This document shows, piece by piece, positions 23,114-34,060 of a stretch of 64,000 nucleotides of DNA (position 1 is its first letter; the number at the start of each line of letters is the position of its first letter). The position numbers and the translations under genes were made by a program. The stretch covers positions 38,774,001-38,838,000 of the forward strand of contig NC_135788.1 in the NCBI RefSeq assembly GCF_051106095.1, written 5' to 3'. The notes under the pieces are model-generated. The model had not been told where the DNA came from and ran no database searches. It worked only from the letters and a program-made list of their open reading frames with translations. Source of the DNA: Pogona vitticeps (taxonomy: Eukaryota > Chordata > Lepidosauria > Squamata > Agamidae).

Positions 23114-24913
23114 TCTCTTAATTTTGGATAACAACAGCTACCTTCCCCAAAATTTCTGTTGCAGTTAGTAGTAAGAATAGTCATAAAGACTGTGTGATTG
23201 ACAATATTTCAGTGTATCATTCCATATGCATATCAATTAGAACACTGGATAAATGGTTGCTAGGCAACTGAAATGCTTCTTCCCTTTTCTGTGCAATTCC
23301 TATGGAATCTTCGAACTGAGTCTTTTGTATCATGGTAAAGCAAATACTCCAGAATGTTTATGACTTATATGGGATAAAATGGTGGGGTGTGGGTGTAAGA
23401 AGTATAAAAACAGTATTGTTATTGGGTTGTACAACGTGAGACTATTCTGCTTTTGTCTGGTTAGAGGATGGATGTAGGTATCTTGAAGGCTCTGAATAGG
23501 AAAAGGACATGCAACAGTGTACAGAAGGGGCTAGAGTTTAACCCAGGTGTAAAGTTAAACTGTCCAATGCAACTCAAGTGGTTTCCGAGCTCTTAAATGA
23601 CAGAAGGACTCTATGGAAGGATGCTGCAATACTAGTCAAAATGCAATTTGAGCTGTTAATTTTGCAAATCTTTGTTAAGACAGTGTCATTTCAGTTACGT
23701 GTACAGCGTATCCACATCCATTTTAAAATAGGAAAGCTGAGCTTGCAGATGGGAAAATCTCCTTTTTTTGGACTACAGTTCCCATAATATCCCAGCCCAT
23801 CTTTGGCCAAGCTGATAGTGAAGTATTATCTGTATTTTTGGTTATGAAAATGGGTTCTGATTTTCTTCCTTCTGAAATGTTTACACACACCGCTTCTTCT
23901 CTCACATTTGAGAAGATAGTATTGATATTTACTATCTTCTCTTCTGGAACTCTGTTTTCTTTAAAATCAAAATAAACATCAGCAACAAACAAATGTTCTC
24001 ATTGCCCCCGAGAAATACAAATACCTGTACAATAAATCATTGCTTAGCAAATTCTCTTACAACCGCATTTTCCAGAGAATAAATTAAGTGCAGTATCTTG
24101 TTCTGTGTGCTGTTGGTAATGCATAGGATGTAACCAAAGTTGGAGGGGCCATTACTAGTGTATTTTCCAGTGTACCTATGGGCATCTCTGGTGGATGTCT
24201 GAGACTGACCATCTTACATTTCCCAGAATGCCTGGGACCATAAGTGCCTGAGAGCATAAGAAAACTAGCCAAGAAGAGAAATGTTTGAGAATTAGCTATG
24301 ATGGTTCTGGGTAGCTACTCAGTGATAATGTAGGAAACTACTTTTAGTGTTCAAGTTTCTGTTGTTCATTTCCTTACAAAGATATAAACCCATACTTGTG
24401 TTCAATTATAGCCTTGATCACTTGAACAATTAATAATGAATAAACCATGTATAGAAACTTTTGGTCTGATTAGTCTCCCTTTAACTCTAGATGCCATATA
24501 TTACTGCTAAAATTTCTTTTGACTTTATTTGAAAGTTTATATTAATGTACCTGGTACGACTAGGATAAGTACTGTATTCTCCTATATTCACTTTATCTTA
24601 CTATCTGAAATGTCCTTGAAACTGAGCATATTTTCAGCAGGCTCTTGATAGATAGAAAGAGATAGCAGAACCAACATGTTCCACTGTGCTGAGATACTGG
24701 TGGACGTTTCATTTTCCCATATTCTAGAATTACTTTACAGATAAGCACTTGCTAGTACAGCATAGGCAGAAATAAATGAGAATGGATATATCTCAGTATA
24801 TTGTTCATTTATATTTGCATTTTGAACATCTGTATTCTGTTAAATGCAATTATTTCATTTCCCATTGATCTGGCATGGTTTTAGTAATATTGTGAGTAAT
24901 ATAAGTATATTTA
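23114..24913. other. no supported feature
   Basis: A half-hairpin at about 23,765-23,830 (tggactacagttcccataat) resembles MITE arms. Otherwise this A+T-rich sequence has only short chance frames. Confidence 0.5.
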
Positions 24914-25139
24914 ATAATTAAGTGCCATCAAGTCGGGTCTGTCTTAAGTTACTTTTTTCATAGTTTCCTAAATATAGAGTACCCAGAAATGGTTTCCCAT
25001 TCCCTTTTATTGGATGCTCAGTGACTATGCAGCTCTAGGCTACACAGGCTGGCTCTTCTTCCAGGAAAAAGTGAGGAATTAAAGTCCTAACCTCTGGCTC
25101 CACAACCAGGTACTCAACTCACTGAGCTATACATCCAGC
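24914..25139 (-). repeat. Sauria-type SINE
   Basis: Read on the minus strand, the head (gctggatg-like end at 25,139, then tgtggagccagagg) is followed by the Sauria body. On the plus strand this shows as acccagaaatggtttcccat, agctctaggctacacaggct and the tail atcaagtcgggtctg. The copy is nearly full length. Confidence 0.85.
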
Positions 25140-25502
25140 ACTCTTTTTTATATCAGCTCATTTGCAACTAGTAATTATTAAGAGAAGCTACCACTACCCC
25201 AAATTTTGGGGAAACTCCATGAGCTGCCTATCATAATCATTTACTTTATTAATTATTTCTTAAGTTTTCTACCCAAAAAACACATTTCTATTTTGTGGTA
25301 CATTGATGACAGTTTTTACGAAACTGGATTAATGAAAAGGAAGCCTTAGAGAAATTCCATTGAGATTTCAATAACTTTCATCTTAATGTCAACCTCAGCC
25401 TGGATCAGTCTACGTAAGTATATTTTCTAGACACCACTGTGAAGCTACAACAAAAACATCTTAGCACCACGTCTATTGAAAACCCATGAATCAATATGCA
25501 TA

Positions 25503-26090
25503 CTGTGTTTTTCCATTTATAAGACGACCCAATGTATATGACAACCCCCCCTTTTCCAACACCAAATTAGAAAATTTGATCCCTTCTTTTCCCTTTCTTT
25601 TGATAAGCCACAGAGCTTATCAAAAGAAAGGGAAAAGCAGAGATCAAAGGGTTCCCTTTGACCACCACTTTTCCTTGCCTTTTGCAAAGCTACCAGGCTT
25701 AGCAAAAAGGAAGGGAAGGCTTCCTTTGGGTAAAGGCTGCATGATCACAGCCCTTTGATCCTGAAGCCCTTTCATGGCTGCTTTATCCACTTCCTAAGCC
25801 CCACAGGACTTAGGAAGTGGGTAATGCATCCGTGAAAGGGCTGCACTATTGCAGCCCTTTGATCCTGAAGCCTGCGGGGCTTAAGAAGTGGATAAGGCAG
25901 CCAGGAAAGGGCTTCAGGGTCAAAGGGCTGCAATCGTGCAGCCCTTTCATGGCTGTATTGCCAACTTCCTAAGCCTTGTGGCTTCACAAAAGACAGGGGA
26001 ATGCAGCTGCCTTCTGTGTATGAAACGACCCTCAATTTATTGTCAAATTATTTAAGGAAAAAGTGTCATTTTACAGACGGAAAAATATAG
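25503..26090. mobile_element. TA-flanked MITE built from consecutive hairpins
   Basis: The ends CTGTGTTTTTCC and GGAAAAATATAG are inverted repeats between TA dinucleotides (25,501-25,502, 26,091-26,092), which suggests the Tc1/mariner superfamily. The interior is a series of hairpins: a perfect 22-bp pair, 25,586-25,607 with 25,616-25,637; an 11-bp pair around cacttcctaag/cttaggaagtg; and a pair of about 46 bp beginning near gatcctgaagccctttcatg and returning as ggaaagggcttcagggtc. No transposase frame is present; the open frames here are palindrome by-products. Confidence 0.85.
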
Positions 26091-26286
26091 TACTGTTATA
26101 CCTCCAGCTTCCATTCTGAACACAGCACAAAATCTATCATTTACAGCCAAGACCTTACATATAATTGGACATGTTTGGACCCACAAGACAGAAACTGCAA
26201 ACTCAAGGGTATAAAAAAAACATTTAGCAGATTACAATACCCATCCAAAATGGTTAGGAACAAATTAGCCAGGCAAGATGAATATT

Positions 26287-26357
26287 TTTTGTTTAATCGT
26301 TTAGTTGTGTCCGAATCTTCGTGACCCCATGGACCAGAGCATGCCAGGCCTGCTCTT
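26287..26357 (-). mobile_element. 71-bp BovB 3' tail with 12-bp target duplication
   Basis: The insert (tttaatcgtttagttgtgtcc, then gaccccatggaccagagcat) is the extreme 3' end of BovB in minus orientation. It is bounded by exact copies of AAGATGAATATT (26,275-26,286 and 26,358-26,369). This is a clean case of very early arrest of reverse transcription. It lies inside the Penelope-like remnant. Confidence 0.92.
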
Positions 26358-27151
26358 AAGATGAATATTACAATTTTAAAAAACCTCCGGCTTATGAATG
26401 TGGGATATTGTGTTTTTGTACCCATGGTTCAGAAAGCCAGGAAATTGTCCAATATTGCTGCACAATATAGTGCCCAAACTGCCAGCAGGCAAAAGGATGC
26501 CAAACTTTACATAGCAAAGGACAGTCTGAATGTTGACAACACCAATGGCCACTGTCATTTTTTACAGATCAAAACTTCAAAGGAAAAGAACTGAATATCA
26601 AACAGGAGTCTTAAGTCATTATAAGTATGGAATGCTACATTGACTCACCCCATTTGTAGTTTGTGTCTACTGTACTCACCAAACATTGTCACCTGGTCCT
26701 TGTAGGCTGCATATAAATGATTGCCATATAGTGTCATTCTTATGTCTGAGGAAGTGAACTCTACAAACACCCACTTTAAAATATAACAGTTAGTCTTTAA
26801 GGTGCCACAACGTTTTTGTCTTTTTATATTTATATTTATATTTTGTTTTTATTTTTATTTGTTTCATGTCTGGTATCTTATTACTGTTTGTGATATAATT
26901 GTCACTGCTAAGTAGTGGTGCATTTAATTTCTCTCTGACCTCACTGTTTCCAGTCTCAGCATCTGCCGTGTGTATTGTACCTTCTGGATATTTCATGCAT
27001 TAGATGAAGAGGCTATAATCCACAATATAGCTCATGTTATTATAAATTCGGCAGCCCTTAAAAGTGCCTCATAATTATTTGTTATTTTTTCCTGCAAAAA
27101 ATTAGACACTGTTACAGCTTTGTTAGGAATGGTCTGCAATTCTTACAGCCT

Positions 27152-27375
27152 GTACAGCTGGCTAGATAGCTCGATGGGTTGGAGAACCTGGTTTTGGTGC
27201 TAGGACTGGGTGTTTGCGTTCCTACTGTGCTTCTTGAAATAAAAGCCAGACTGTATAATTTTGGGCAAGCAACTCTGTTCCACAGCAGAAGGAGGTAAAC
27301 CACTTCTGAGTCTTTTATGCTTATGAAACCCTGTAAAGGTCTCTATAATTCAGAATCAAGATATAATTATTAATG
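27152..27375 (+). repeat. Sauria-type SINE
   Basis: The head gctggctagatagctcgatg with box-B-like gtttgcgttcc, then gggcaagcaactctg, ggaggtaaaccacttctgag and a 3' end in ataattatta, match the Sauria SINE. The copy is diverged and slightly shortened in the body. Confidence 0.82.
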
Positions 27376-28685
27376 AATTAGAAGTACTGGTTTAAAAGGT
27401 CAGAAACATTTTCTAAGCACAGATAGCTTCTCTTCATGGCACAGCAAGATCATGAAATACTATAATTTGATGACGTTGTCTACATCACTGACAGTGGTTA
27501 CAAACCTTTTAACATCTTGCAAACAATGTCATGAAAAGAGTAAAATGTTCTCTTTTCTCTGAAAAGTTAAAAGAAGACTGATGATTTACTTTTGGTTGGA
27601 ATGTGCTTAAGGACACAAGATTGTAAGATAACAGCTCCTGAAGTTTCTGAACCAAACTGCTTCTTTACACGTACCTTTCATAGAGTCACCCAAACTGCCT
27701 TAGCACAATGTTGGTTTTTTTGGAGTGCTTGTCAGTTATTAGCTGTGGATAGCACTACAAAACCAGAGAGTAAGAGTCATGTAATGCTACAAAGTATTGG
27801 TTTAAGTTTTTGAAAAGGATGGTGGTAACTTTGAGGTGTTTGGTAGGACCTTACATTGGATATGTTAATAACAGAGCTATGTCAGAGGCTACCAAAATAC
27901 CACAAAACTTTAGCATAGTTTTTGAGCAAAAAAGGACAATATTTGAGGGGATGCTCTGAAGGATCACACATTGTTAGTTTCCAAGCTGCTTGAAGACCTG
28001 ACCAGTCTTACAGCTCAGTTAAAAAGGTCAGGACAGTTTCATCAATTGAAGAAAAGGTTTCTCTGCACAGCCCCTACCTTCTTAATTGAGTTGAAAGACT
28101 GGTCAGGCCTACAGGAAAGATCTCAGCTCTCCTCTCTTCATTCCAGAATTTGTAAACATAATAAGATCATTGTTTCTGACATCTTGTAACTTATTGTTAA
28201 ACCAGTTACAGGTAAGTGTTACTGAAACACTTTAGAACTCTTTGTTGATATAGACAACAGCTTGTCACCGTTGAGTAACAGCTTCAGGATAACAATACTT
28301 CCTTATACAAAATACACCTCTAGTCCTGTTTTTTTTTTTTTTAAATTACCTTTTCTCAGACCGGCAGAAGATGTTTAGGGCTTTAGATAGGAGTTTTTCT
28401 CAGTTTTACATGGATATGCCAGGTGTTGAACCACTGTCCTTTTGCATGCTAAGCGTATAGACATGGTATAGTGTATAGACATGGTATATTTGATTTTTAA
28501 AATGTTAAATTATTAATTCATTAATAACTGTTAGGACTGTTAATTTAGAAACTGCAAAATCATACTCACTTTCCCATGAGCTAGTACTTTAGGAGTCCCT
28601 CTAATATTCCTTGAGTTTGGTATGAAATTCAAAGTCAAGGTTCTTTTAGCAGACATGTCACACATCCAGTCTTTCACCATTCTAA
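27376..28685. other. no supported feature
   Basis: An imperfect inverted word pair (cctgaccagtctta near 27,999 and gactggtcagg near 28,098) and a T-homopolymer near 28,329 are the only structure seen. Confidence 0.5.
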
Positions 28686-28687
28686 TA

Positions 28688-28931
28688 CCGTGTTTCCCCA
28701 AAATTAAGACAGGGTCTTATATTAATTTTTGCTCCCAAAAACACATTAGAGCTTATTTTCAGGGGATGTTTTATTTTACAGTCATGTCATCTTCTAGTTG
28801 CTGCAGAATGGTGGAGGGCAGGGTTTCACTTAACTAGGGCTTATTTTGGGGTAGGGTTTATATTACAAGCATCCTGAAAAATCATACTATGGCTTATTTT
28901 CAGGTTAGGTCTTATTTTCAGGGAAACAGGG
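28688..28931. mobile_element. TA-flanked MITE with CCGTGTTTCCC ends
   Basis: The ends CCGTGTTTCCCC and GGGAAACAGGG are inverted repeats between TA dinucleotides (28,686-28,687 and 28,932-28,933). The subterminal words (gggtcttatattaatttttg left, taggtcttattttcaggg right) are a widely dispersed vertebrate MITE pattern. Tc1/mariner membership is inferred from the TA target. Confidence 0.8.
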
Positions 28932-28933
28932 TA

Positions 28934-30480
28934 TGTATCCCTTGATCATCTGAAAACATCTAGTTTTATCACTGCATCAGCAGGCTCATAAAATAACTTT
29001 TAATATTAGCTTTGCGTAACAGGAGATGTGGTGCTTTTTACCAGGTCGCTTGCCCCAGACTGCATGATGTATTCAGTGCTGTTGCTCACTCGCTTTGAGG
29101 CGCATTGGCAGGTCTGCTGCAGGGCCTCTTTCTGGCTTCCAAAATATGACAAGCAGTGCTGCCATGCTTCCAGCACCAGGAAGCAGATGTGAAAAAGGCC
29201 TCAGAAATGTAGGTTCTGGGACAGGCACACACAAAACTGCCTTTATAAGAGGGGAAGCAATGCTGAGTGACAAATTTTGGATTTTAAAGTTTTGTTGCAA
29301 CTGGAGGCAAGAACTGTTTGGGCATTGAAGAGCTGTCCTGTGTTCCTAGTGTCTTCTAGTTGGCTTCCAGCTATTCTCACATCATTCTTGACTAGTCTGC
29401 CTAGCGATGCTGCTGAAGCTTCTTCTAATGTGCAGAAGGAATTAGATTATTTTAAGAGTGCGGAGGAGACATCTTAAAAATTGATGCAGTATTCATTTTT
29501 GGTACCATTATAGAACATGGTTAACCTGAATCTTTTCAAAGGTGTATCTTATTCTTAACAGGAGGCTCCTACATCTCTGGCAACTCCAGCTTTGAAGAAA
29601 TTGTTATGCTTTCCATCCTCCATGTCAGGACATAGTCTATTTGGTTTAAAAAAATCAGTTTTCAAACAGTATGTTGATAGGCTGCTTATGAGGTGGACTG
29701 TACTGAGTTTGGGGGGTGGATTTTATATCACCTGAAGCTGAGATTTCATTTTATGAGGGCTCATTTGTTCCAGCCACTAGATAAAGCTAGCCAATTTGAT
29801 GTCTGTTATCTGTTTTGGGATCTAACGTTATCTCCAGATTTGTTAATACGAACATGTCTGGTTCCTCTGTTTTCCATTACTAAATGACCTGGTGGGCTTT
29901 ATGCAGGATAAAAATAGCTCTAAATGTAGAACTGGATCTTATGCTCCTAAAGCCTGAGGATCAACATTAATGTATTTCTTCCACTATCTCTAGAAGTTAC
30001 TCCAGGTGAAATATAAAACAACCGCACCATCTGCTAGAATGTCATTTGAGTGTCCACAGATCTCTTATCACACATATACTATAATTTCCAACATTATCTA
30101 TCTCCACACTTTCTCTTTCCCTTACATTTTTTGTAACATCCTGCCTGATTAATTAATCTGGAGATAAGCTTGTAAGCTTGCACACATTTTTGCGCCCTTT
30201 TCAATTGCCTAATAAAGGTGCTGCACTAATATGAATCCCAGTCTGCTACGAGAGTTTACCTCAACTTAGTCATATTAATACTCACTATATACATCTTTCC
30301 AGGACCAAGAGTAAATGATGATTGCTATTTTGAGATACAACCATGGAATACCTACAAGTTTTATACTTTTGTGAACAAAGGAATAGAAGTGAGCCGTCCT
30401 CACAGACATCTAAAGAAGAAGCAAATGAGGGATGTGCTGTGGGCGAATTAATCAAATTGGACGATGATGAATGTATGACT
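28934..30480. other. no supported feature
   Basis: Short frames at 29,095-29,477 have no recognisable motif. Nothing else is supportable in this stretch. Confidence 0.5.
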
Positions 30481-30489
30481 AATAAAGCG

Positions 30490-31180
30490 ATAGAGGTGTT
30501 TCTGGCAGAGAGGATGAAAGACTGGGGGAGGAGTCAGGAGGGTGGAGATGGGATGAGGTTATAAAGGAGGAGAAGGGAGAGAGAGGGGCAGAGGGAGGAA
30601 AGGAGGAAAAGAGTACACAAACAAGAGAGACAGGCGCAGAGAGAGAAAAGATCGTAACTTTAGTAAAGAACTTCCCAAACTTGATGAAGGAGGATGGTTT
30701 GTTGCCTATACCAAAAGAGATAGAGAAGATCGGAGCCGGTGAGCATCCAGGGGGATGGAAACCGGGAGTGGGTTCGGCTTCTCGCCCAGTGACAGACAGA
30801 GGGACCCTTGCTGGAGCCAGCCCTTTCCTACCCAGGCTGGAGGGTTCGGTGGTGGTCCATCCTTGTTGCAGGACTACCTGTTCAGTACTGACTGTGTCAA
30901 CCGTGAATCAGAGCGCAACCATTCGTTTTGGGGGGAAGAAACAGTAAAAACAAAAGATGTGGGACCTGGGGTAAAGCCCCAGAAATATAATCTGTTAACA
31001 AATGAAGAGTTGCCAGACCCGTTTGGTCCAGAGTTACTTGACGGAAAAGTTAATAAAACCAATCCATTTTTGACCGTTACATCGACTCCGGCTGTCATTC
31101 CCGCCGAATCCCTTGGCCCGCCCATCCTAGAAAAGGAACCCAATCACAACTTTATTTTCCATGATAAAAATATCTGACTA
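30490..31180 (+). other. unexplained coding-like island
   Basis: This segment is richer in G+C than its surroundings and has a purine-rich start with a TATA-like ggttataaagg at about 30,559. It then holds two overlapping plus-strand open frames (30,681-30,947 and 30,755-31,177), the second 140 codons long with a proline- and acid-rich C-terminal half (NEELPDPFGPELLDG). I do not recognise either product. The promoter-like start followed by an open region suggests the 5' end of some retroelement, but a host exon or chance cannot be excluded. Confidence 0.3.
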
Positions 31181-31379
31181 AAGTTGCTCAGTTTAGCAGC
31201 TAATAAACAAGGCGGGGTGAGGGTAAAAATATCTGAATCCATTCCCAGCTACATGGTGATTGGGGGAACATCAATTATAGTTGCAAATATTTGTCATCCA
31301 AGTGCCTTTTGGCAGTCTTGTGAATTAAAGGGAGGTGAGTTTAGCATAGCTATCAGTGTTATACTGTTCCTGTGATGAT

Positions 31380-31785
31380 TTTGAAGACTTTTCTCTTCGA
31401 GCAAGCTTTCCATCAGTAACCAGCTACCTGTGTGTGATTTCTAGATAGATTGTTTTGTATTACTGCTTTCACTGGATTGTTAGTACTACTTGTGTTTTCC
31501 ATTTGTGTGTTTCCCATTTCTCAGAGTGACATTTTAAAAATGTTTGTATATTTATTGATCTTTGCCTTAATATTGCCTGTTAATTGAAATAAGATGCCTC
31601 CTTATTCATTGTTCATAATTTTTATCATCTTTTAATAATGTTTATCACTGTTGTGTACGGTGTATACGTTGTATATTTAAAGTTTTGAATATTGTCTTTC
31701 ATTGTAAGCCACCTTGGGTCCTTTTTAAAGAGAAAGGTGGGGTAAACATATTTTAAATAAAATAATTAATTAATTAATATACATC
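31380..31785 (+). mobile_element. L2-type LINE 3' UTR and tail
   Basis: The words ttgtaagccaccttgggtcc, then agagaaaggtggggtaaa, and an A+T-rich taat/aaat tail at 31,756-31,780 are the plus-strand 3' end of an L2-type LINE. The upstream limit is approximate. Confidence 0.65.
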
Positions 31786-32470
31786 TCATGTGTATCATAT
31801 ATGCGTTACTGATGCCTCAAATTATCACTGGCCTTTGTAAGCACATATGAAAGCCAAAGTATGTGTACTTGCTATCATTTTTCCTTTAATAGGAATAAAA
31901 TGAAATTAACAATTTGTTTTTCTTTAGCTGAGATACCCGCTCCTTAAACATTTGGCAATAAAAAAGTAAATGCCAATTTGTTAACTCCAAGTATATGACC
32001 TGAGTTTTTCTTTTAAAAATAGCTGTATGATTAATCTCCAGAATCTTTGTACTTTTTCGCATTCCCACCACATATGAAAGTATGTACCAATTTCCTTCTC
32101 ACATTTACAACAGACATTCAGTAACTAGCGTTAATTTCATTCAATTTTGTTGGTGTTAAATACCATTTTAAACCCAATTTGAATTTTTTTTCCTCTTATT
32201 CTTACTGACATAAATCTTAATACGTAAACCTTCTTTCATATCCATTCAGTTCTCCCTATATGTTTTAAATCTGTAGTTTTCAATATCTTTCTCAGGAGGG
32301 TATTCAGCTCACCTTTTTTACATACAGATTTATCCTTTACCTTATCCAAAACCATATTAAAATCTCCTGCCATAACCAGATATCCCTTTCTAACCTTCAC
32401 TATCTCTTTAACGACAGTTTTATAAAATTCTCCTTGATTCATATTCTGTGCATAAACATTTACTAATGTA

Positions 32471-32902
32471 CAGTGGTGCCTCGCAAGACGACATTAATTT
32501 GTTCCAGCGAAATCGCTGTAGTATGAAAATGTTGTAAAGTGAAATTAAAAAGCCCATTGAAATGCATTGAAACCCCTTCAATGCATTCCAGTGGGCTGGA
32601 AATTCACAGTCCAGCGAAGATCCTCCATAGGGTGGCCATTTTCGCTGCCTGTGCAGCGAGGAATCCGTCCCAGAAAAGCGGGAGCCATTTTATTTACCCA
32701 GTGGCCATTTTGAATCCGCCAATCAGCTGTCCAAAAATCGTTGTTTTGCAAAGAATCGGTTCCCGAAGCAGGGAACCGATCATCGCAAAGTGAAATTCCC
32801 CCATTTAGACCATCGTTTTGTGATCGCAATTGCAATCACAAAAAGATCGTCGTAAAGTGGATTTGTCGTAATGCGGGGCAAGCATAAAGCGAGGCACGAC
32901 TG
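32471..32902. mobile_element. Tigger-like TA-flanked palindromic MITE, copy 3
   Basis: CAGTGGTGCCTCGCAAGACG at the left and GCGAGGCACGACTG at the right are inverted repeats between TA dinucleotides (32,469-32,470, 32,903-32,904). The interior has hairpins such as cggttcccgaagcagggaac near 32,757 and a tgatcgcaattgcaatcaca palindrome near 32,820. It interrupts the L1 remnant. Confidence 0.9.
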
Positions 32903-33056
32903 TATAATCCTCTTCCCCATTAGACCTTGTACTATCAAATATCTACCATTACCATATTTTGCTACTTCTTTTACCACAAATTCACAATGTTTAGACATCA
33001 ATATCGCTACACCTTTGGATTTGGAAGTCCCAAATCCTTTTTCATAAATGTTTATA

Positions 33057-33765
33057 CTCACAAAGAGAGTATGGCTGAATAAGAAGCTGACGGCATATAC
33101 CAAGATCCAAGTCTATAGAGCTTGTGTCCTGAGCACACTCCTGTACTGCAGTGTGTCCTGGACTCTTTGTGCATGGCAGGAGAGGAAGCTGAACACGTTC
33201 CATATGCTTTGTTTCCAACACATTTTTGGTATCACCTGGCAGGACAAAGTTCCCAATAGAGTAGTCCTAGAACGAGCTGGAATTTTTAGCCTGTACTGTA
33301 TACATTACTGAAACAGTGATGTCTACGTTGGTTTGGGCATGTTGTGAGAATGGCTGAGGGTCGGATTCCAAAATATCTCCTGTATGGAGAATTAGTGCAT
33401 GGAAATCGCCCCAGAGGGAGACCACAGCTGCGATACAAGGACATCTGCAAGTGGGATCTGGAGGCCTTAGGAATGGACCTCAACAGATGGGAAATGCTGA
33501 CATCTGAGTGTTCATCCTGGAGGCAGGCGTTGCATCACGGCTTCTCCCAGTTTGAAGAGACCCTTTTCCAGCAGGCCGAGGCAAAGAGGCAGTCACGAAA
33601 GCAACAAAATCAGGGAGCTGGACAGGGAACAGATTAGATTTGTCTGCAGTGTGGAAGGGATTGTACTCTTGAATTGGCCTTCTCAGCCACACTAGATGGT
33701 GTTCCAAGTCCTCCATACAGAGCACGATACCATAGTCTCTCGAGACTGAAGGATGCTTAAGAAAG
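33057..33765 (+). mobile_element. RTE-like LINE, 5'-truncated, inside L1
   Basis: The plus strand encodes KRVWLNKKLTAYTKIQVYRA, then VLSTLLYC and LCFQHIFGITWQDKVPNRVV, followed in another frame by RIPKYLLYGELVHGNRPRGR and DICKWDLEALGMDLNRWEM. It ends in the family 3' sequence (ccatagtctctcgagactga at about 33,730). It is flanked by an 11-bp duplication with one mismatch (aaatgtttata at 33,046-33,056, aaatgtgtata at 33,766-33,776). This is a typical 5'-truncated insertion and is younger than the L1. Confidence 0.88.
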
Positions 33766-33926
33766 AAATGTGTATATTTTGTAATTTCAGTTTATTAACA
33801 CCATCCTTTGATTGATGAGTCTCTTGTAGATAAATAATATCCACCTTATTCTTCTTCAATAACGTTTTTATTCTCTTCGTCTTTGTTACAGACCCTAGGC
33901 CTTTCACTTTTAAAGTGGCCACCCTT

Positions 33927-33982
33927 ATGTTTTCCTCCATATGTTTTCCTCCATATGTTTTCCTCCATATGTTTTCCTCCAT
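33927..33982. repeat. four tandem 14-bp units
   Basis: The unit ATGTTTTCCTCCAT occurs four times without a mismatch. It lies in the N-terminal endonuclease region of the L1 remnant. Because 14 is not a multiple of three, the same peptide words (on the minus strand, MEENI and RKTYGGKH) appear in more than one frame. Confidence 0.95.
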
Positions 33983-34060
33983 ATCCCATCTTTTTTTGGG
34001 TCCCGTCGTGCATCCCACGAAACAAAAACACCCCCCAAAATTAAAATTCACATTGTTCCC

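Larger units (their letters stand above)
25260..26830 (+). mobile_element. Penelope-like element remnant, twice interrupted
   Basis: Short plus-strand stretches match the C-terminal reverse-transcriptase region of Penelope-like elements: WYIDD near 25.30 kb (catalytic YIDD motif), NWINEKEALEKFH, FLDTTVKLQ near 25.43 kb, and after an insertion YSQDLTYNW near 26.15 kb. The 3' end (cttaaggtgccacaacgttt-like words near 26.8 kb) resembles ends of reptile Penelope repeats. It is interrupted by a TA-flanked hairpin element (25,503-26,090) and a short BovB tail (26,287-26,357). No long frame survives, so the call rests on short motifs in order. Confidence 0.6.
31890..34060 (-). mobile_element. L1 LINE ORF2 remnant lacking RT, twice interrupted
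   Basis: On the minus strand the L1 endonuclease starts near 34.0 kb with ATLKVKGLGS and IIYLQETHQSKDG, continues near 33.0 kb with TSKSKGVAILMSKHCEF, and reaches AGDFNMVLD near 32.38 kb. Only a short stretch later comes the L1 C-terminal Cys region (GTYFHMWWECEKVQRFW near 32.06 kb). The whole reverse-transcriptase domain between them is missing, so the copy has a large internal deletion besides stops and frameshifts. Two younger elements sit inside: an RTE-like LINE (33,057-33,765) and a Tigger-like MITE (32,471-32,902). ORF1 is not visible upstream. Confidence 0.85.

Noticed and set aside
33927-33982. CRISPR-like short repeat array
   Set aside because: The 14-bp units are directly tandem without spacers and lie in a vertebrate L1 remnant.
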